Below, in pieces: positions 6,563 through 13,747 of a stretch of DNA of 43,172 nt; within the stretch, counting starts at the first letter, position 1, and every line of letters starts with the position of its first letter. The position numbers and the translations under genes were made by a program. The notes beneath the pieces were generated by a model. It ran no database searches. It saw only the letters and a program-made list of their open reading frames with translations, and was not told the origin of the DNA. The DNA comes from Muribaculaceae bacterium (GTDB lineage Bacteria; Bacteroidota; Bacteroidia; Bacteroidales; Muribaculaceae): NCBI GenBank assembly GCA_022509125.1, contig JAFLTU010000012.1, positions 1 through 43,172 on the forward strand, in the 5' to 3' direction.

Positions 6563-8016
6563 TAAATCTCATTCATGATCTTTCCGTCGAGCCTTACCCC
6601 TATCAAAAAGAGGGTATTGCCTTTGGTTTGCAAAAAAAACGATTACTCATCGGCGACGAGCCCGGATTGGGCAAGACTCTCCAGAGCATCGGTGTGGTCG
6701 ATTGTGCTAACGCCTATCCTTGCCTGGTGGTCTGCCCTTCCTCGCTCAAAATCAATTGGCAACGAGAGTTTGAAAAATTCACAGATAAAAAAGCCTTGGT
6801 GCTTGAAAACGCTGTGGCCACCACCTGGCCATATCTCCTCCGTATGGGTATGCACCATGTGGCGATCGTAAACTATGAAAGTCTTCGCAAATATTTCGTC
6901 TGGGATATCCGCAAGAAGGATTTCAGATTGAAGGATGTGGTATTCAATCCCCATATAAATCTTTTCAAATCGATAATAATTGACGAGAGTCATAGGGTTA
7001 AAGACCCCTCCGCACAACAAACAAAATTTGCCCGTGGAATTGCAGAAGGAAAGGAATATCGCATCCTTCTGTCAGGGACACCGGTTGTCAACCGCCCTGC
7101 CGACCTCATTTCCCAGCTTTCCATCATGGGCAGGTTGCAGGAATTCGGAGGCCGCTCTCAATTCCTCGCTGAATATGGGGGAGGGGAGTCCAATTCTTCT
7201 GAAAGAGGTTTCTCTAAGGCGGAAGATGATGAACCACGTAATCTAGAACAACTCTCCCAAAAACTTTATTCCCTCTGCATGATTCGCCGTGAGAAAGCCA
7301 AAGTGCTTTCGGAACTGCCCGACAAAACCCGCACCGACCTATATGTGGAAATTTCCAATCGCGACGAATATATGTTGGCCGAAGCGGATCTTGCTGAGTA
7401 TCTCCGCACATATCAGGAATGCGACGATATCGAAATCAGAAGGAAAATGCGTATGGAAGCTCTTGTAAAGTTCATGACGCTACGTTCCTTATCCGCCAAA
7501 GGAAAAGTAAAACAAGCCATCGACTTCGCAAAGAATTTCCTTGCTAACGGTAAACCGCTTATCCTCTTCTGCTCCCTACATGAAATTGTCGACCAACTAA
7601 AAAAGGCTTTCCCTAAAGCTGTAACAGTTACAGGCCGTGACTCCATGACAATGAAGCAAGCAGCGGTCGACGCCTTTCAGTCCGGCAAAACTCAACTTAT
7701 TATCTGCTCAATCAAGGCTGCCGGTGTGGGTCTGACTCTTACGGCCTCCTCTAACGTGGCTTTCGTTGAATTTCCTTGGACATATTCCGATTGCTGCCAA
7801 TGTGAAGACAGGGCACACCGTATCGGACAAAAAGATAACGTCAACTGCTATTACCTCATCGGTAAGAAAACAATTGATCCGGTGCTATATCAAATTATCC
7901 ACACCAAAAAATCAATTGCCAACCAGATTATGGCAACTGATGATGAAATACCCACCGATGAAATGTATTTCGAGCAACTTGTCAACCTTTTCAATCAAGA
8001 CTATGAAGAAAACTAA
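6559..8016 (+). CDS. SNF2-family DNA helicase/translocase
   Basis: This 485-residue protein has the complete SNF2 core. Walker A is GDEPGLGKT (residues 32-40); the DEAD-like box is IDESHRVKD (about residue 142); motif III is SGTPVVNRP; the C-terminal domain holds CSIKAAGVGLTL and the arginine-finger motif EDRAHRIGQ. The ATG at 6559 was chosen because it gives an ATGA overlap with the nuclease gene; a TTG 15 nt upstream is also open. Phage SNF2 proteins of this size act as translocases in replication or recombination. The window encodes a second, unrelated-context SNF2 module inside the giant virion-type protein. Confidence 0.88.
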   Translation: MINLIHDLSVEPYPYQKEGIAFGLQKKRLLIGDEPGLGKTLQSIGVVDCANAYPCLVVCPSSLKINWQREFEKFTDKKALVLENAVATTWPYLLRMGMHHVAIVNYESLRKYFVWDIRKKDFRLKDVVFNPHINLFKSIIIDESHRVKDPSAQQTKFARGIAEGKEYRILLSGTPVVNRPADLISQLSIMGRLQEFGGRSQFLAEYGGGESNSSERGFSKAEDDEPRNLEQLSQKLYSLCMIRREKAKVLSELPDKTRTDLYVEISNRDEYMLAEADLAEYLRTYQECDDIEIRRKMRMEALVKFMTLRSLSAKGKVKQAIDFAKNFLANGKPLILFCSLHEIVDQLKKAFPKAVTVTGRDSMTMKQAAVDAFQSGKTQLIICSIKAAGVGLTLTASSNVAFVEFPWTYSDCCQCEDRAHRIGQKDNVNCYYLIGKKTIDPVLYQIIHTKKSIANQIMATDDEIPTDEMYFEQLVNLFNQDYEEN

Positions 8017-8320
8017 AATCTATATTTCCCTCCCCATTTCCGGTCAGGAAACAAAAGCCAGGGAAAAGGCCGACATAATTAAAACGGCCCTCTCAAAAAA
8101 AGGATTTCTTGTGGTGTCCCCCTTCGACATCTACCCGGGAAAGGATCCCCTTTATGAAGATCACCTTTGTTCCGACCTTCGAGCCCTCATGGATTGTGAT
8201 GCTGTCTATTTCTGTATCGGCTGGGACAAATCATGCGGCTGTGGTATCGAACACGATGTGGTGATGCGATTCAAAGCATATGGGAAAAAAGATTTCAAAG
8301 TAATGTACGAACCCGAATAA
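8003..8320 (+). CDS. DUF4406, nucleoside 2-deoxyribosyltransferase-like protein
   Basis: This 105-residue protein starts MKKTKIYISLPISGQ and fits DUF4406: a first strand with SLPISG, the central SPFDIYPG, the helix with LRALMDCDAVYFCIGWDKS, and a conserved Glu in GCGIEHDVV. Members resemble nucleoside deoxyribosyltransferases and are common in phages, where a nucleotide-pool or base-exchange role has been suggested but rarely shown. It overlaps the helicase gene by 14 nt. The open frame extends further upstream inside the helicase gene, but the homologous region begins at this Met. Confidence 0.8.
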   Translation: MKKTKIYISLPISGQETKAREKADIIKTALSKKGFLVVSPFDIYPGKDPLYEDHLCSDLRALMDCDAVYFCIGWDKSCGCGIEHDVVMRFKAYGKKDFKVMYEPE

Positions 8321-8382
8321 CTATTTATTAACCCCGCTGCCTCAGCTTCAAAAGATGTGACAGCATTAAAAACCAAATCTCT

Positions 8383-8670
8383 ATGACAAAAAACGATCTT
8401 ATCCGTGAGTTGGCAGTTTCTGAGAAGCTAACTCTCACTACAGCCACCAAAGCCGTAGATGGTGTTATCCGAATCATCAAAGAAAATTTAGCTAAAGGAG
8501 ATTCTATCTTTCTCCGTGGGTTTGCTACCCTCGCTGTCGTTGATTGTGCCGAAAAGACCGCACGAAATATCGCCACCGGTCAACCAATTGTCGTGCCTTC
8601 TCACAAATCCGTGAAATTCAAAGCAAGTAAAGAACTCAAAGAATCCCTCAACAATGGCTGTCTGGTTTGA
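8383..8670 (+). CDS. HU/IHF-family DNA-binding protein
   Basis: This 95-residue protein matches HU over its whole length: MTKNDLIRELAV, the long helix ending GVIRIIKENLAKGDSI, then FLRGFATLAVV and a basic arm (KTARNIATGQPIVVP) before the final HKSVKFKASKELKE. HU dimers bend DNA and assist replication, packaging and regulation. The KTARN arm differs from the host-type RxGRNP consensus, as in divergent phage copies. It starts 62 nt after the previous gene, and its end overlaps the next gene by 17 nt. Confidence 0.9.
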   Translation: MTKNDLIRELAVSEKLTLTTATKAVDGVIRIIKENLAKGDSIFLRGFATLAVVDCAEKTARNIATGQPIVVPSHKSVKFKASKELKESLNNGCLV

Positions 8671-9160
8671 ATGTAAGGCTAAGTATGAAAAGATGCAGCC
8701 CAATGGTTCTGTTGCTAAAGTCAATGAGCCTTATCTTGTGGATGCCCTCTCTTTCACTGAAGCTGAAAGTAGATTTATAGAAGAACTCAAACCTTTTATC
8801 TCCGGGGAATTCTCCATCTCTGCGGTAAAGAAAACCAAGATCGCGGAAATTTTCTATTATGATAGGGGCGACAGATTCTATTTAGTGAAAGTGAATTTCA
8901 TATCTCTTGATGAAAAATCAGGAACTGAAAAAAGAACTGCCAATTTCATTTTGGTTCAGGCTTCCTCTTTCAAAGAGGCATACGAAAATTTCGAAAAAGG
9001 AATGAAAGGAACTTTGGCTGATTTCGAGATTGCTTCTATTTCAGAAACAATGCTTGTGGATGTTTATCCGCTAAAATATCAAATCCCGGAAAATGTCTCA
9101 GCTACAGTCGAACTATCCGTCAATTATGGCCAATCAGACTCCGACAATAACTCCCAGTGA
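8654..9160 (+). CDS. DUF4494 family protein
   Basis: This 168-residue protein fits DUF4494, a family found mainly in Bacteroidetes and their phages: MAVWFECKAKYEKM at the start, VNEPYLVDALSFTEAESRF, the KIAEIFYYDRGDRFYLVKV strand pair, and SISETMLVDVYPL near the end. No enzymatic motif is known. It overlaps both the HU gene and the DUF1064 gene within a tightly packed replication operon. Function is unknown; the fold appears alpha/beta with paired strands. Confidence 0.85.
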   Translation: MAVWFECKAKYEKMQPNGSVAKVNEPYLVDALSFTEAESRFIEELKPFISGEFSISAVKKTKIAEIFYYDRGDRFYLVKVNFISLDEKSGTEKRTANFILVQASSFKEAYENFEKGMKGTLADFEIASISETMLVDVYPLKYQIPENVSATVELSVNYGQSDSDNNSQ

Positions 9161-9518
9161 ATATCGTGCCCTCATAGGCGCAAAGTCCACTAAAAGGAAT
9201 AAGTACCACGCAAAAAAAACCGGCGGTCATGCTTCTAAAAAGGAGCATGGCCGGGCCGGCCAACTTCAAATAATGTTAGCTGCCGGTCTTATTTCCAACC
9301 TCCGTGAGCAGGTAAGGTTTGTTCTAATACCTTCTCAGAAGGATAATGAAGGTAACACTGTGGAAAAGCCTTGCTCTTATATTGCTGACTTTGTGTATAC
9401 CGACAACGCCACCGGGCAAACAATTGTGGAGGATACAAAAGGATACCGCACTAAAGAATATATCATCAAGCGTAAACTAATGCTTTCAGTGCATGGCATA
9501 CGCATAAAGGAAATCTAA
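9126..9518 (+). CDS. DUF1064 protein, PD-(D/E)XK nuclease-like
   Basis: This 130-residue protein (from MANQTPTITPSEYRAL) matches DUF1064: the basic stretch STKRNKYHAKKTG, SKKEHGRAGQLQIML, then EQVRFVLIPSQ, SYIADFVYTD and IVEDTKGYRTKEYIIKRKLM. The D in ADFVY and the ExxKG-like EDTKG fit the catalytic strands of a PD-(D/E)XK/VRR-type nuclease. Such proteins are often placed where Holliday-junction resolvases lie. An earlier ATG at 9093 would add 11 residues but deepen the overlap with the previous gene. Confidence 0.8.
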   Translation: MANQTPTITPSEYRALIGAKSTKRNKYHAKKTGGHASKKEHGRAGQLQIMLAAGLISNLREQVRFVLIPSQKDNEGNTVEKPCSYIADFVYTDNATGQTIVEDTKGYRTKEYIIKRKLMLSVHGIRIKEI

Positions 9519-9519
9519 A

Positions 9520-10083
9520 ATGGAACGTGAATATTTTATTTTCTACCGTTCGTTCTACGAAGCTATAAAATGCATGAATGAGAAGGTGCAACTCCAAATC
9601 TTTACAGCTTTGGCCGACTATGCCCTGGATGCCACAGAACCCACTAACCTGTGTAAAGAAGCGCAAGGGATGTTCCTTCTTATGCGACCGGTAATTGACG
9701 CTAATAATTCTCGCTTTAAAAATGGTAAGAAAGGTGGCCGTCCCCGTAAGAACCCACTTCCGGTTTCAACACCTCCTCAATATTCATGCTCCTTTAAGGA
9801 AGAGGCCGAGAAAATGAAAGGTGACGAGATCTGGTTAGATGCCGTCTGTATGCAAAACCATATTGACCGAGAGGAAATATTACGCAGGATTGAGGCTTTC
9901 CCTATCCATTGTGCGGCTGAATGCTCCGACAAACCTCATAAGGATTATGCGGACGCAAAGAAACACTTCTGCTCCTGGATGCGTAAAGCCTACAAAAACT
10001 TGGATCCTCAACCCGAATTTCAAGAAGATGTGCCTCCTCCCGACTACTCTTTCAACGGTGGCTTCAATTCAATTGATATCTAA
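9520..10083 (+). CDS. DUF6291-like replication organiser
   Basis: This 187-residue protein begins EREYFIFYRSFYEAIKCM and continues through an LADYALDA helix and FKNGKKGGRPRK, the pattern of DUF6291 proteins in Bacteroidales phages. The C-terminal part (GDEIWLDAVCMQNHI through CSWMRKAYKN) resembles the DUF7833/DnaD-like tail that presents replication proteins to the helicase loader. The GGRPRK basic link may contact DNA. It directly precedes the DnaC-like gene, supporting a role in origin recognition or primosome assembly. One base separates it from the previous stop. Confidence 0.75.
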   Translation: MEREYFIFYRSFYEAIKCMNEKVQLQIFTALADYALDATEPTNLCKEAQGMFLLMRPVIDANNSRFKNGKKGGRPRKNPLPVSTPPQYSCSFKEEAEKMKGDEIWLDAVCMQNHIDREEILRRIEAFPIHCAAECSDKPHKDYADAKKHFCSWMRKAYKNLDPQPEFQEDVPPPDYSFNGGFNSIDI

Positions 10084-10095
10084 TACTTCCCAATT

Positions 10096-10950
10096 ATGTA
10101 CCCCCAAGCTCTCAAAGAATCCCTTATTTCTTTCGGTTACACCCCCACCGGAAACCTCGACTGGGATCGTGAAGTGCTCCATAGACTAAAACTTGATGCC
10201 TCTCCCGACCCATGGGTTTCCCTCGGAAAGGTTGTATTAAAAGCGGAAAAAGAATTATTCAAGGCGGAATCCCTTTCCTCCGACCTCTCAGACGAAAATG
10301 TCTATAAGGCTCACGTCCATCAGTTCCTCTATATCGCCAACAATATTGTCCTCCGACCTCAACGTAGAACTTTTGATATAGACGACGACAACAAAGACGT
10401 GCTCCGCTTCCTTCTTTACTATTTCAACGGCTGTCCTCTTGCCGAAGAAGTATTCCCCGGTCGTGGCTACAAGTTGCACAAGAATATTCTCCTTCAGGGC
10501 CCGGCAGGTGTTGGCAAGACTATGATGTTGCAAATCTTCGCTGAATATCTCCGTCGCAATGGCAACCCTCGACAATTTCTCAGCATCTCCGTAACTGAAA
10601 TGGTTAACTACTATACCGTTTTCAACAATATCGACCGCTACCTTTACAATGTCAAAGACTCCAAAAGCTTTCAGGGAAACCCGATCAACCTCTGTCTCAA
10701 CGATATCGGCGTGGAAAACCGTCCATTCTATGGCGTCGACACCAACACAATTGTCAGCGATTTCCTTCACGCCCGTAATGAGATCTGGACTAACTTCAGC
10801 GACTTCGACCGTAAGTTCGCTCACCTCACCACCAATCTCACCATCGAACAGCTCAAAAAGAAATTCTCCCTAAAAGACGAATATGGCCGTATCATCGACC
10901 GCTTCAAAACCTACAATGTAATCCCCGTCACCGGAAAATCAAGAAGATAA
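10096..10950 (+). CDS. DnaC-like AAA+ helicase loader
   Basis: This 284-residue protein has an AAA+ core: Walker A GPAGVGKT (residues 135-142), Walker B-type INLCLNDIGVE (about residue 192), sensor region AHLTTNLTIEQL and a terminal GRIIDRFKTYNVIPVTGKSRR with the arginine finger expected of DnaC/IstB-type ATPases. The N-terminal 130 residues form a separate helical domain. It probably loads the host replicative helicase at the phage origin; no phage DnaB or primase was seen in the window. It lies 12 nt after the replication organiser. Confidence 0.85.
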   Translation: MYPQALKESLISFGYTPTGNLDWDREVLHRLKLDASPDPWVSLGKVVLKAEKELFKAESLSSDLSDENVYKAHVHQFLYIANNIVLRPQRRTFDIDDDNKDVLRFLLYYFNGCPLAEEVFPGRGYKLHKNILLQGPAGVGKTMMLQIFAEYLRRNGNPRQFLSISVTEMVNYYTVFNNIDRYLYNVKDSKSFQGNPINLCLNDIGVENRPFYGVDTNTIVSDFLHARNEIWTNFSDFDRKFAHLTTNLTIEQLKKKFSLKDEYGRIIDRFKTYNVIPVTGKSRR

Positions 10951-10952
10951 AT

Positions 10953-11195
10953 ATGGAACTACATAAATTAAAAATTGCCAATGACCTGCAATGTGAAATC
11001 TATTATTGCGACCGTGACATCAAATTGATAGAGAGCCAACATCTGTTTGACAATTATTTGGAAAATATCATGGAAAAATATGTAGGGCAGGAAAAGGTTA
11101 ATGAACTCACTGACAATATCCGAAATATATTGAGGACGCTATTGTCGCTCGTAAAGAGGAACTGGAAAAACAATTTGAAGAATTATAAAATCTAA
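10953..11195 (+). CDS. small protein, possible frameshift near the C-terminus
   Basis: This 80-residue protein was not recognised by family. The first two thirds read naturally (MELHKLKIANDLQCEIYYCD through VGQEKVNELTDNIR). The end in this frame (LRTLLSLVKRNWKNNLKNYK) is unusually Asn/Lys-rich. The -1 frame over the same bases reads YIEDAIVARKEELEKQFEEL and stops at 11186-11188, a much more ordinary helical ending. Either one base has been gained or lost near 11115-11130, or a frameshift is used. It follows the loader gene by 2 nt. Confidence 0.55.
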   Translation: MELHKLKIANDLQCEIYYCDRDIKLIESQHLFDNYLENIMEKYVGQEKVNELTDNIRNILRTLLSLVKRNWKNNLKNYKI

Positions 11196-11227
11196 TTCCC
11201 CCCAATTGAACAATCGCCGATAATGCC

Positions 11228-11254
11228 GCTTACTGTCGGCTTGCCGGTGTAAGC
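11228..11254 (+). terminator. hairpin after the replication operon
   Basis: GCTTAC (11228-11233) pairs with GTAAGC (11249-11254), enclosing CGGC and GCCG (11237-11240/11243-11246), a two-tier stem with no following U-run. It lies in the 111-nt gap after the replication genes and may terminate or attenuate that transcript. Confidence 0.4.
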
Positions 11255-11306
11255 ATTAAGGGCATTTGAGGCAATTCGAGGGAATTAAAAACACAAAACT
11301 TTGACT

Positions 11307-11414
11307 ATGAAACATATAAGAAATTTACTTAAGAATACATTCCTGCGTCGCGGTGATGCCCTTTACCCAATCCGCCAGGCCCTCCAAATAATGATTAATG
11401 AACGTAAATCATGA
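11307..11414 (+). CDS. very small basic protein
   Basis: The 35-residue frame is MKHIRNLLKNTFLRRGDALY then PIRQALQIMINERKS. It is basic, helix-prone and has the look of a real peptide rather than random frame, but it is too short to assign. It lies in a gap between the replication genes and the HNH gene, 17 nt before the latter. A non-coding reading of the gap is possible. Confidence 0.4.
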   Translation: MKHIRNLLKNTFLRRGDALYPIRQALQIMINERKS

Positions 11415-11431
11415 TAGTAAACTGAAAGACA

Positions 11432-11731
11432 ATGCCGATACTACCCGAAAATAAATCACGCTATCCCAAAAACTGGAAACAGATAAGGGCTGATATTCTC
11501 AAACGAGCGGACAACAAGTGTGAGTTCTGCGGGATCGAGAATTATGCGATAAGGGAGAATGGAAGCAAGGTGGTGCTTACGGTGGCCCACTTGGATCACT
11601 GTCCGGAGAACTGCGATTTTAATAATCTTCGAGCCTTGTGTCAGAAGTGCCACAACACATATGATGCACCCCACAGGGCGGAAACAAGGAAAAGTAAGCG
11701 AGAACTAAAATTGAAGGAAGGAAATGGATAA
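11432..11731 (+). CDS. HNH endonuclease
   Basis: This 99-residue protein has a compact HNH fold with a structural zinc site. CEFC (Cys30, Cys33) and CQKCHN (Cys70, Cys73) form the knuckle, and AHLDH (His53, Asp55, His56) supplies the catalytic His, followed by Asn64/Asn65 and His74. Phage HNH proteins near terminases often assist packaging; here the gene is about 14 kb from the terminase, so a free-standing or homing endonuclease role is equally possible. It overlaps the next gene by 8 nt. Confidence 0.82.
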   Translation: MPILPENKSRYPKNWKQIRADILKRADNKCEFCGIENYAIRENGSKVVLTVAHLDHCPENCDFNNLRALCQKCHNTYDAPHRAETRKSKRELKLKEGNG

Positions 11732-12275
11732 ACAAGCACAAGACAAAAGATGGCATAGACTCTCCGAAAGAGAGCAAGCCGGATGGTTAGAAAACTATAA
11801 ATGTAATAAAGAAGACGGGAATAAAGAGTCAATGAAAATCATTGAAGAACTTTTCGGCACTCACAATCTAGAGCCTCAGCTGACCTATGAGGATGTTGAA
11901 AAAAAGTTGATTTGTAAGATTACGTCAGAAGAAGTGGGTTATATGAGGCCTTTTGGTGCACGCCTATATAAAGGGTTGGAGATACCATCTTTTTTCAGTC
12001 TCAAGCAAGCCACAAAACTTTTTGCAATTAATAAGCTCTTGAATGTAGCCAAATTTTTGAATGGCAAAGATTGGAAGCCGGATTTTGAAGATAAAGATGA
12101 AAAAAACAAGCCTTGTAGTTTAGGAATTGATGAAGGTAAAATAAGAGCCTATTATGTAGACATATATGGAGCAATTTCTGAAATAGTCTTTTTCAAGTCC
12201 ATGGCTCTTGCTGAACAGGCAGTGGCTATTCTTGGTGAAGATACGGTGAGACTGGCTTTGGCATCGGATTTTTAG
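11724..12275 (+). CDS. hypothetical phage protein
   Basis: This 183-residue protein is charged at the start (MDKQAQDKRWHRLSEREQAG) and more ordered towards the end. The closing segment ALAEQAVAILGEDTVRLALA is a pattern I associate with conserved Bacteroides phage proteins of unknown role. No signal, membrane segment or catalytic motif is visible. Codon use is distinctly A/T-rich compared with recT to dnaC, suggesting later acquisition. It is translationally overlapped with the HNH gene. Confidence 0.65.
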   Translation: MDKQAQDKRWHRLSEREQAGWLENYKCNKEDGNKESMKIIEELFGTHNLEPQLTYEDVEKKLICKITSEEVGYMRPFGARLYKGLEIPSFFSLKQATKLFAINKLLNVAKFLNGKDWKPDFEDKDEKNKPCSLGIDEGKIRAYYVDIYGAISEIVFFKSMALAEQAVAILGEDTVRLALASDF

Positions 12276-12280
12276 TATTG

Positions 12281-12302
12281 TTTGCGAAGTTAACTTCGCA
12301 AA
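12281..12302. promoter_or_regulatory. perfect 22-bp palindrome
   Basis: TTTGCGAAGTT is followed directly by its reverse complement with no spacer. It lies in the 54-nt gap between two small genes. A symmetric site without a loop suits a dimeric DNA-binding protein better than an RNA terminator, though the transcript could also form a hairpin. Confidence 0.5.
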
Positions 12303-12329
12303 GAGTAATAACAACAAATTTTAATCATT

Positions 12330-12605
12330 ATGAATTTCGGACAAGCAATTGAAGCCTTGAAACAAGGCAAAAAAGTGAGCCGTAAAGGATGGAATGGTAA
12401 GGGAATGTTCCTTTGGCTCAAACCTGAAGCAATGGTAAAAGCAGAATGGTGTAAAGACCCGATGCTTAAAGAACTTGCAGAACAAAACGGGGGCGAGATT
12501 CCGGCTCTTGGAACCATTTGCATGTTTACCGCTCAAAAGCAAATTCTGTCAGGTTGGTTAGCATCTCAAACCGATATGCTTTCGGAAGACTGGGAGCTTG
12601 TTTAA
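12330..12605 (+). CDS. DUF2829 family protein
   Basis: This 91-residue protein is a clear DUF2829 member: MNFGQAIEALKQGKKVSRKG with WNGKGMFLWL, a middle basic/acidic part and the ending GWLASQTDMLSEDWELV. The family is widespread in phages of many hosts and consists of a small beta-rich domain of unknown function. It follows the 22-bp palindrome by 28 nt, which may control it. It ends seven bases before a strong hairpin. Confidence 0.88.
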   Translation: MNFGQAIEALKQGKKVSRKGWNGKGMFLWLKPEAMVKAEWCKDPMLKELAEQNGGEIPALGTICMFTAQKQILSGWLASQTDMLSEDWELV

Positions 12606-12611
12606 ACTGAT

Positions 12612-12641
12612 TTTGGTAGGGAAGTCAATTTCCCTACCAAA
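12612..12641. terminator. strong 12-bp hairpin after the DUF2829 gene
   Basis: TTTGGTAGGGAA (12612-12623) pairs perfectly with its complement at 12630-12641 around a 6-nt loop. The run of T before it and A after it make it usable as a terminator on the minus strand and as a structural element on the plus strand. It begins seven bases after the DUF2829 stop. Confidence 0.55.
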
Positions 12642-12738
12642 CAATTAAGCACATTCAAACATGCTTATTTGGAATTTAACCGCTAAATCCGTGAATTTCA
12701 CACGGATTGGAGAGGTAAAATAAGGGAAAATCGCAATT

Positions 12739-12768
12739 TGCGATAAATTGAGATAAACTGCGATAAAC
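12739..12768. repeat. three tandem 10-bp repeats, candidate iterons
   Basis: Three head-to-tail copies of TG(C/A)GATAAA(C/T) occur with an exact 10-bp period, one helical turn, followed by a run of A. A near-palindrome, TCGCAATTTGCGA, overlaps the first copy (12731-12743). A non-coding 206-nt region with a hairpin, iteron-like repeats and an A-rich tract suggests a replication origin or a co-operative operator; neither is proven. Confidence 0.5.
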
Positions 12769-12811
12769 AAAATAAAAAAACTACTCGACCTATTGGAGAA
12801 AGGAGAAAGTG

Positions 12812-12964
12812 ATGGATAAGATAATCTTTGGAGCATTTGCATTACTCTTGACCTTGAAGCTGACTCATGAAATAGACTGGAGTTGGTGGTGTATTACCGC
12901 TCCTCTTTGGGGATTGCTGTTTGATGAATATTATGTGAAAAACGATAACCAAAAGAAATGTTAA
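12812..12964 (+). CDS. small membrane protein
   Basis: This 50-residue protein begins MDKIIFGAFALLLTLKLT, contains WSWWCITAPLWGLLF and ends in a charged tail. Two hydrophobic segments (about residues 4-17 and 23-37) suggest a short inner-membrane hairpin. Its stop overlaps the next gene's first ATG. Similar Trp-rich peptides occur in Bacteroidales phages without known role. A holin-like function is conceivable but it lies far from the endolysin. Confidence 0.5.
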   Translation: MDKIIFGAFALLLTLKLTHEIDWSWWCITAPLWGLLFDEYYVKNDNQKKC

Positions 12965-13236
12965 TAAACAAAATTGATATGGAGGCCAAAGACTGGTTAC
13001 TTGAAAAAATCTCAAATCACCGCCACAAGGGAGAAATCGTGATTATGACGGTTGATGGCATAAGGGTAGCGAGGATTGAGGATATAATCAACCAACCGGT
13101 GGAGGGTCTGCTTTACGATTTAAACCGAGACGATGCCACACTCGGAACGTTATTCAGGACTTCCGGTGATCCGAAATACATAAACGACATTGCAATGGCA
13201 AACATTGTGAAATATTTAATGAAGAAACTGAGCTGA
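12958..13236 (+). CDS. hypothetical small protein
   Basis: This 92-residue protein could start at 12958 (overlapping the previous stop) or at the ATG at 12979 (MEAKDWLLEKI). It has two parts: a beta-rich EIVIMTVDGIRVARIEDII and an acidic helical ending. No motif was recognised. It is the last AT-rich gene before the heptamer repeat and the structural genes. Confidence 0.55.
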   Translation: MLINKIDMEAKDWLLEKISNHRHKGEIVIMTVDGIRVARIEDIINQPVEGLLYDLNRDDATLGTLFRTSGDPKYINDIAMANIVKYLMKKLS

Positions 13237-13253
13237 GGTTAGGGACTGGGATA

Positions 13254-13274
13254 ACTCTAAACTCTAAACTCTAA
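13254..13274. repeat. 7-bp tandem repeat, 3 copies of ACTCTAA
   Basis: Three exact ACTCTAA units lie in the 103-nt gap before the late plus-strand genes. It is the shortest member of a family of 7-bp arrays in late spacers. The rest of the gap is pyrimidine-rich with no clear promoter. Confidence 0.8.
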
Positions 13275-13339
13275 TCACCATTACTACATCACTCAAAACT
13301 TAACTCTCTCCATCCCCCTTTTTTCCATACCTTAGCTCC

Positions 13340-13723
13340 ATGCACAATCTCCTTAAATTAACACGCCGTCCAGATATCACATTCTACCCCTCCGGCAGAA
13401 TCCTGATCACTGCCCGTATAGCAAATATCCTGAATATAACCCCGGGCGACTCAATTAATATCGCTATCATCGACGGTGAATCCCTCCTTCATGTGATCCC
13501 TAAAGGATTGGGACGACGTCGTGCCGTGTGCTTCCCTTCTAAAAAAGGCGGCCGTTCTCTTTGCTGCAATTCTGTGGCACTCTGCCAACAAATTTTCAAC
13601 ATCTCTAAAGTCTCCCCTCAAAAAACTTCTTTCCTCGCAGGCGATATTCTTTCTCTCAATGGCAAACCCTTCATCCCTATTATCACCGGGTTCCCTATCA
13701 TTTCCCCTCCCCCTCTGAAATAA
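13340..13723 (+). CDS. AbrB-like or structural small phage protein
   Basis: This 127-residue protein has an N-terminal half (RRPDITFYPSGRILITARIA, then LNITPGDSINIAII) that recalls swapped-hairpin AbrB/MazE domains and a protein often found in Bacteroides phages. The C-terminal half is Ser/Pro-rich and includes four Cys. It lies 24 nt before the propeller gene and may be co-translated. A DNA-binding or a virion role are both open. The coding strand is unusually rich in C and T. Confidence 0.6.
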   Translation: MHNLLKLTRRPDITFYPSGRILITARIANILNITPGDSINIAIIDGESLLHVIPKGLGRRRAVCFPSKKGGRSLCCNSVALCQQIFNISKVSPQKTSFLAGDILSLNGKPFIPIITGFPIISPPPLK

Positions 13724-13747
13724 AAAACTTTAACACAGGTTGAAACT

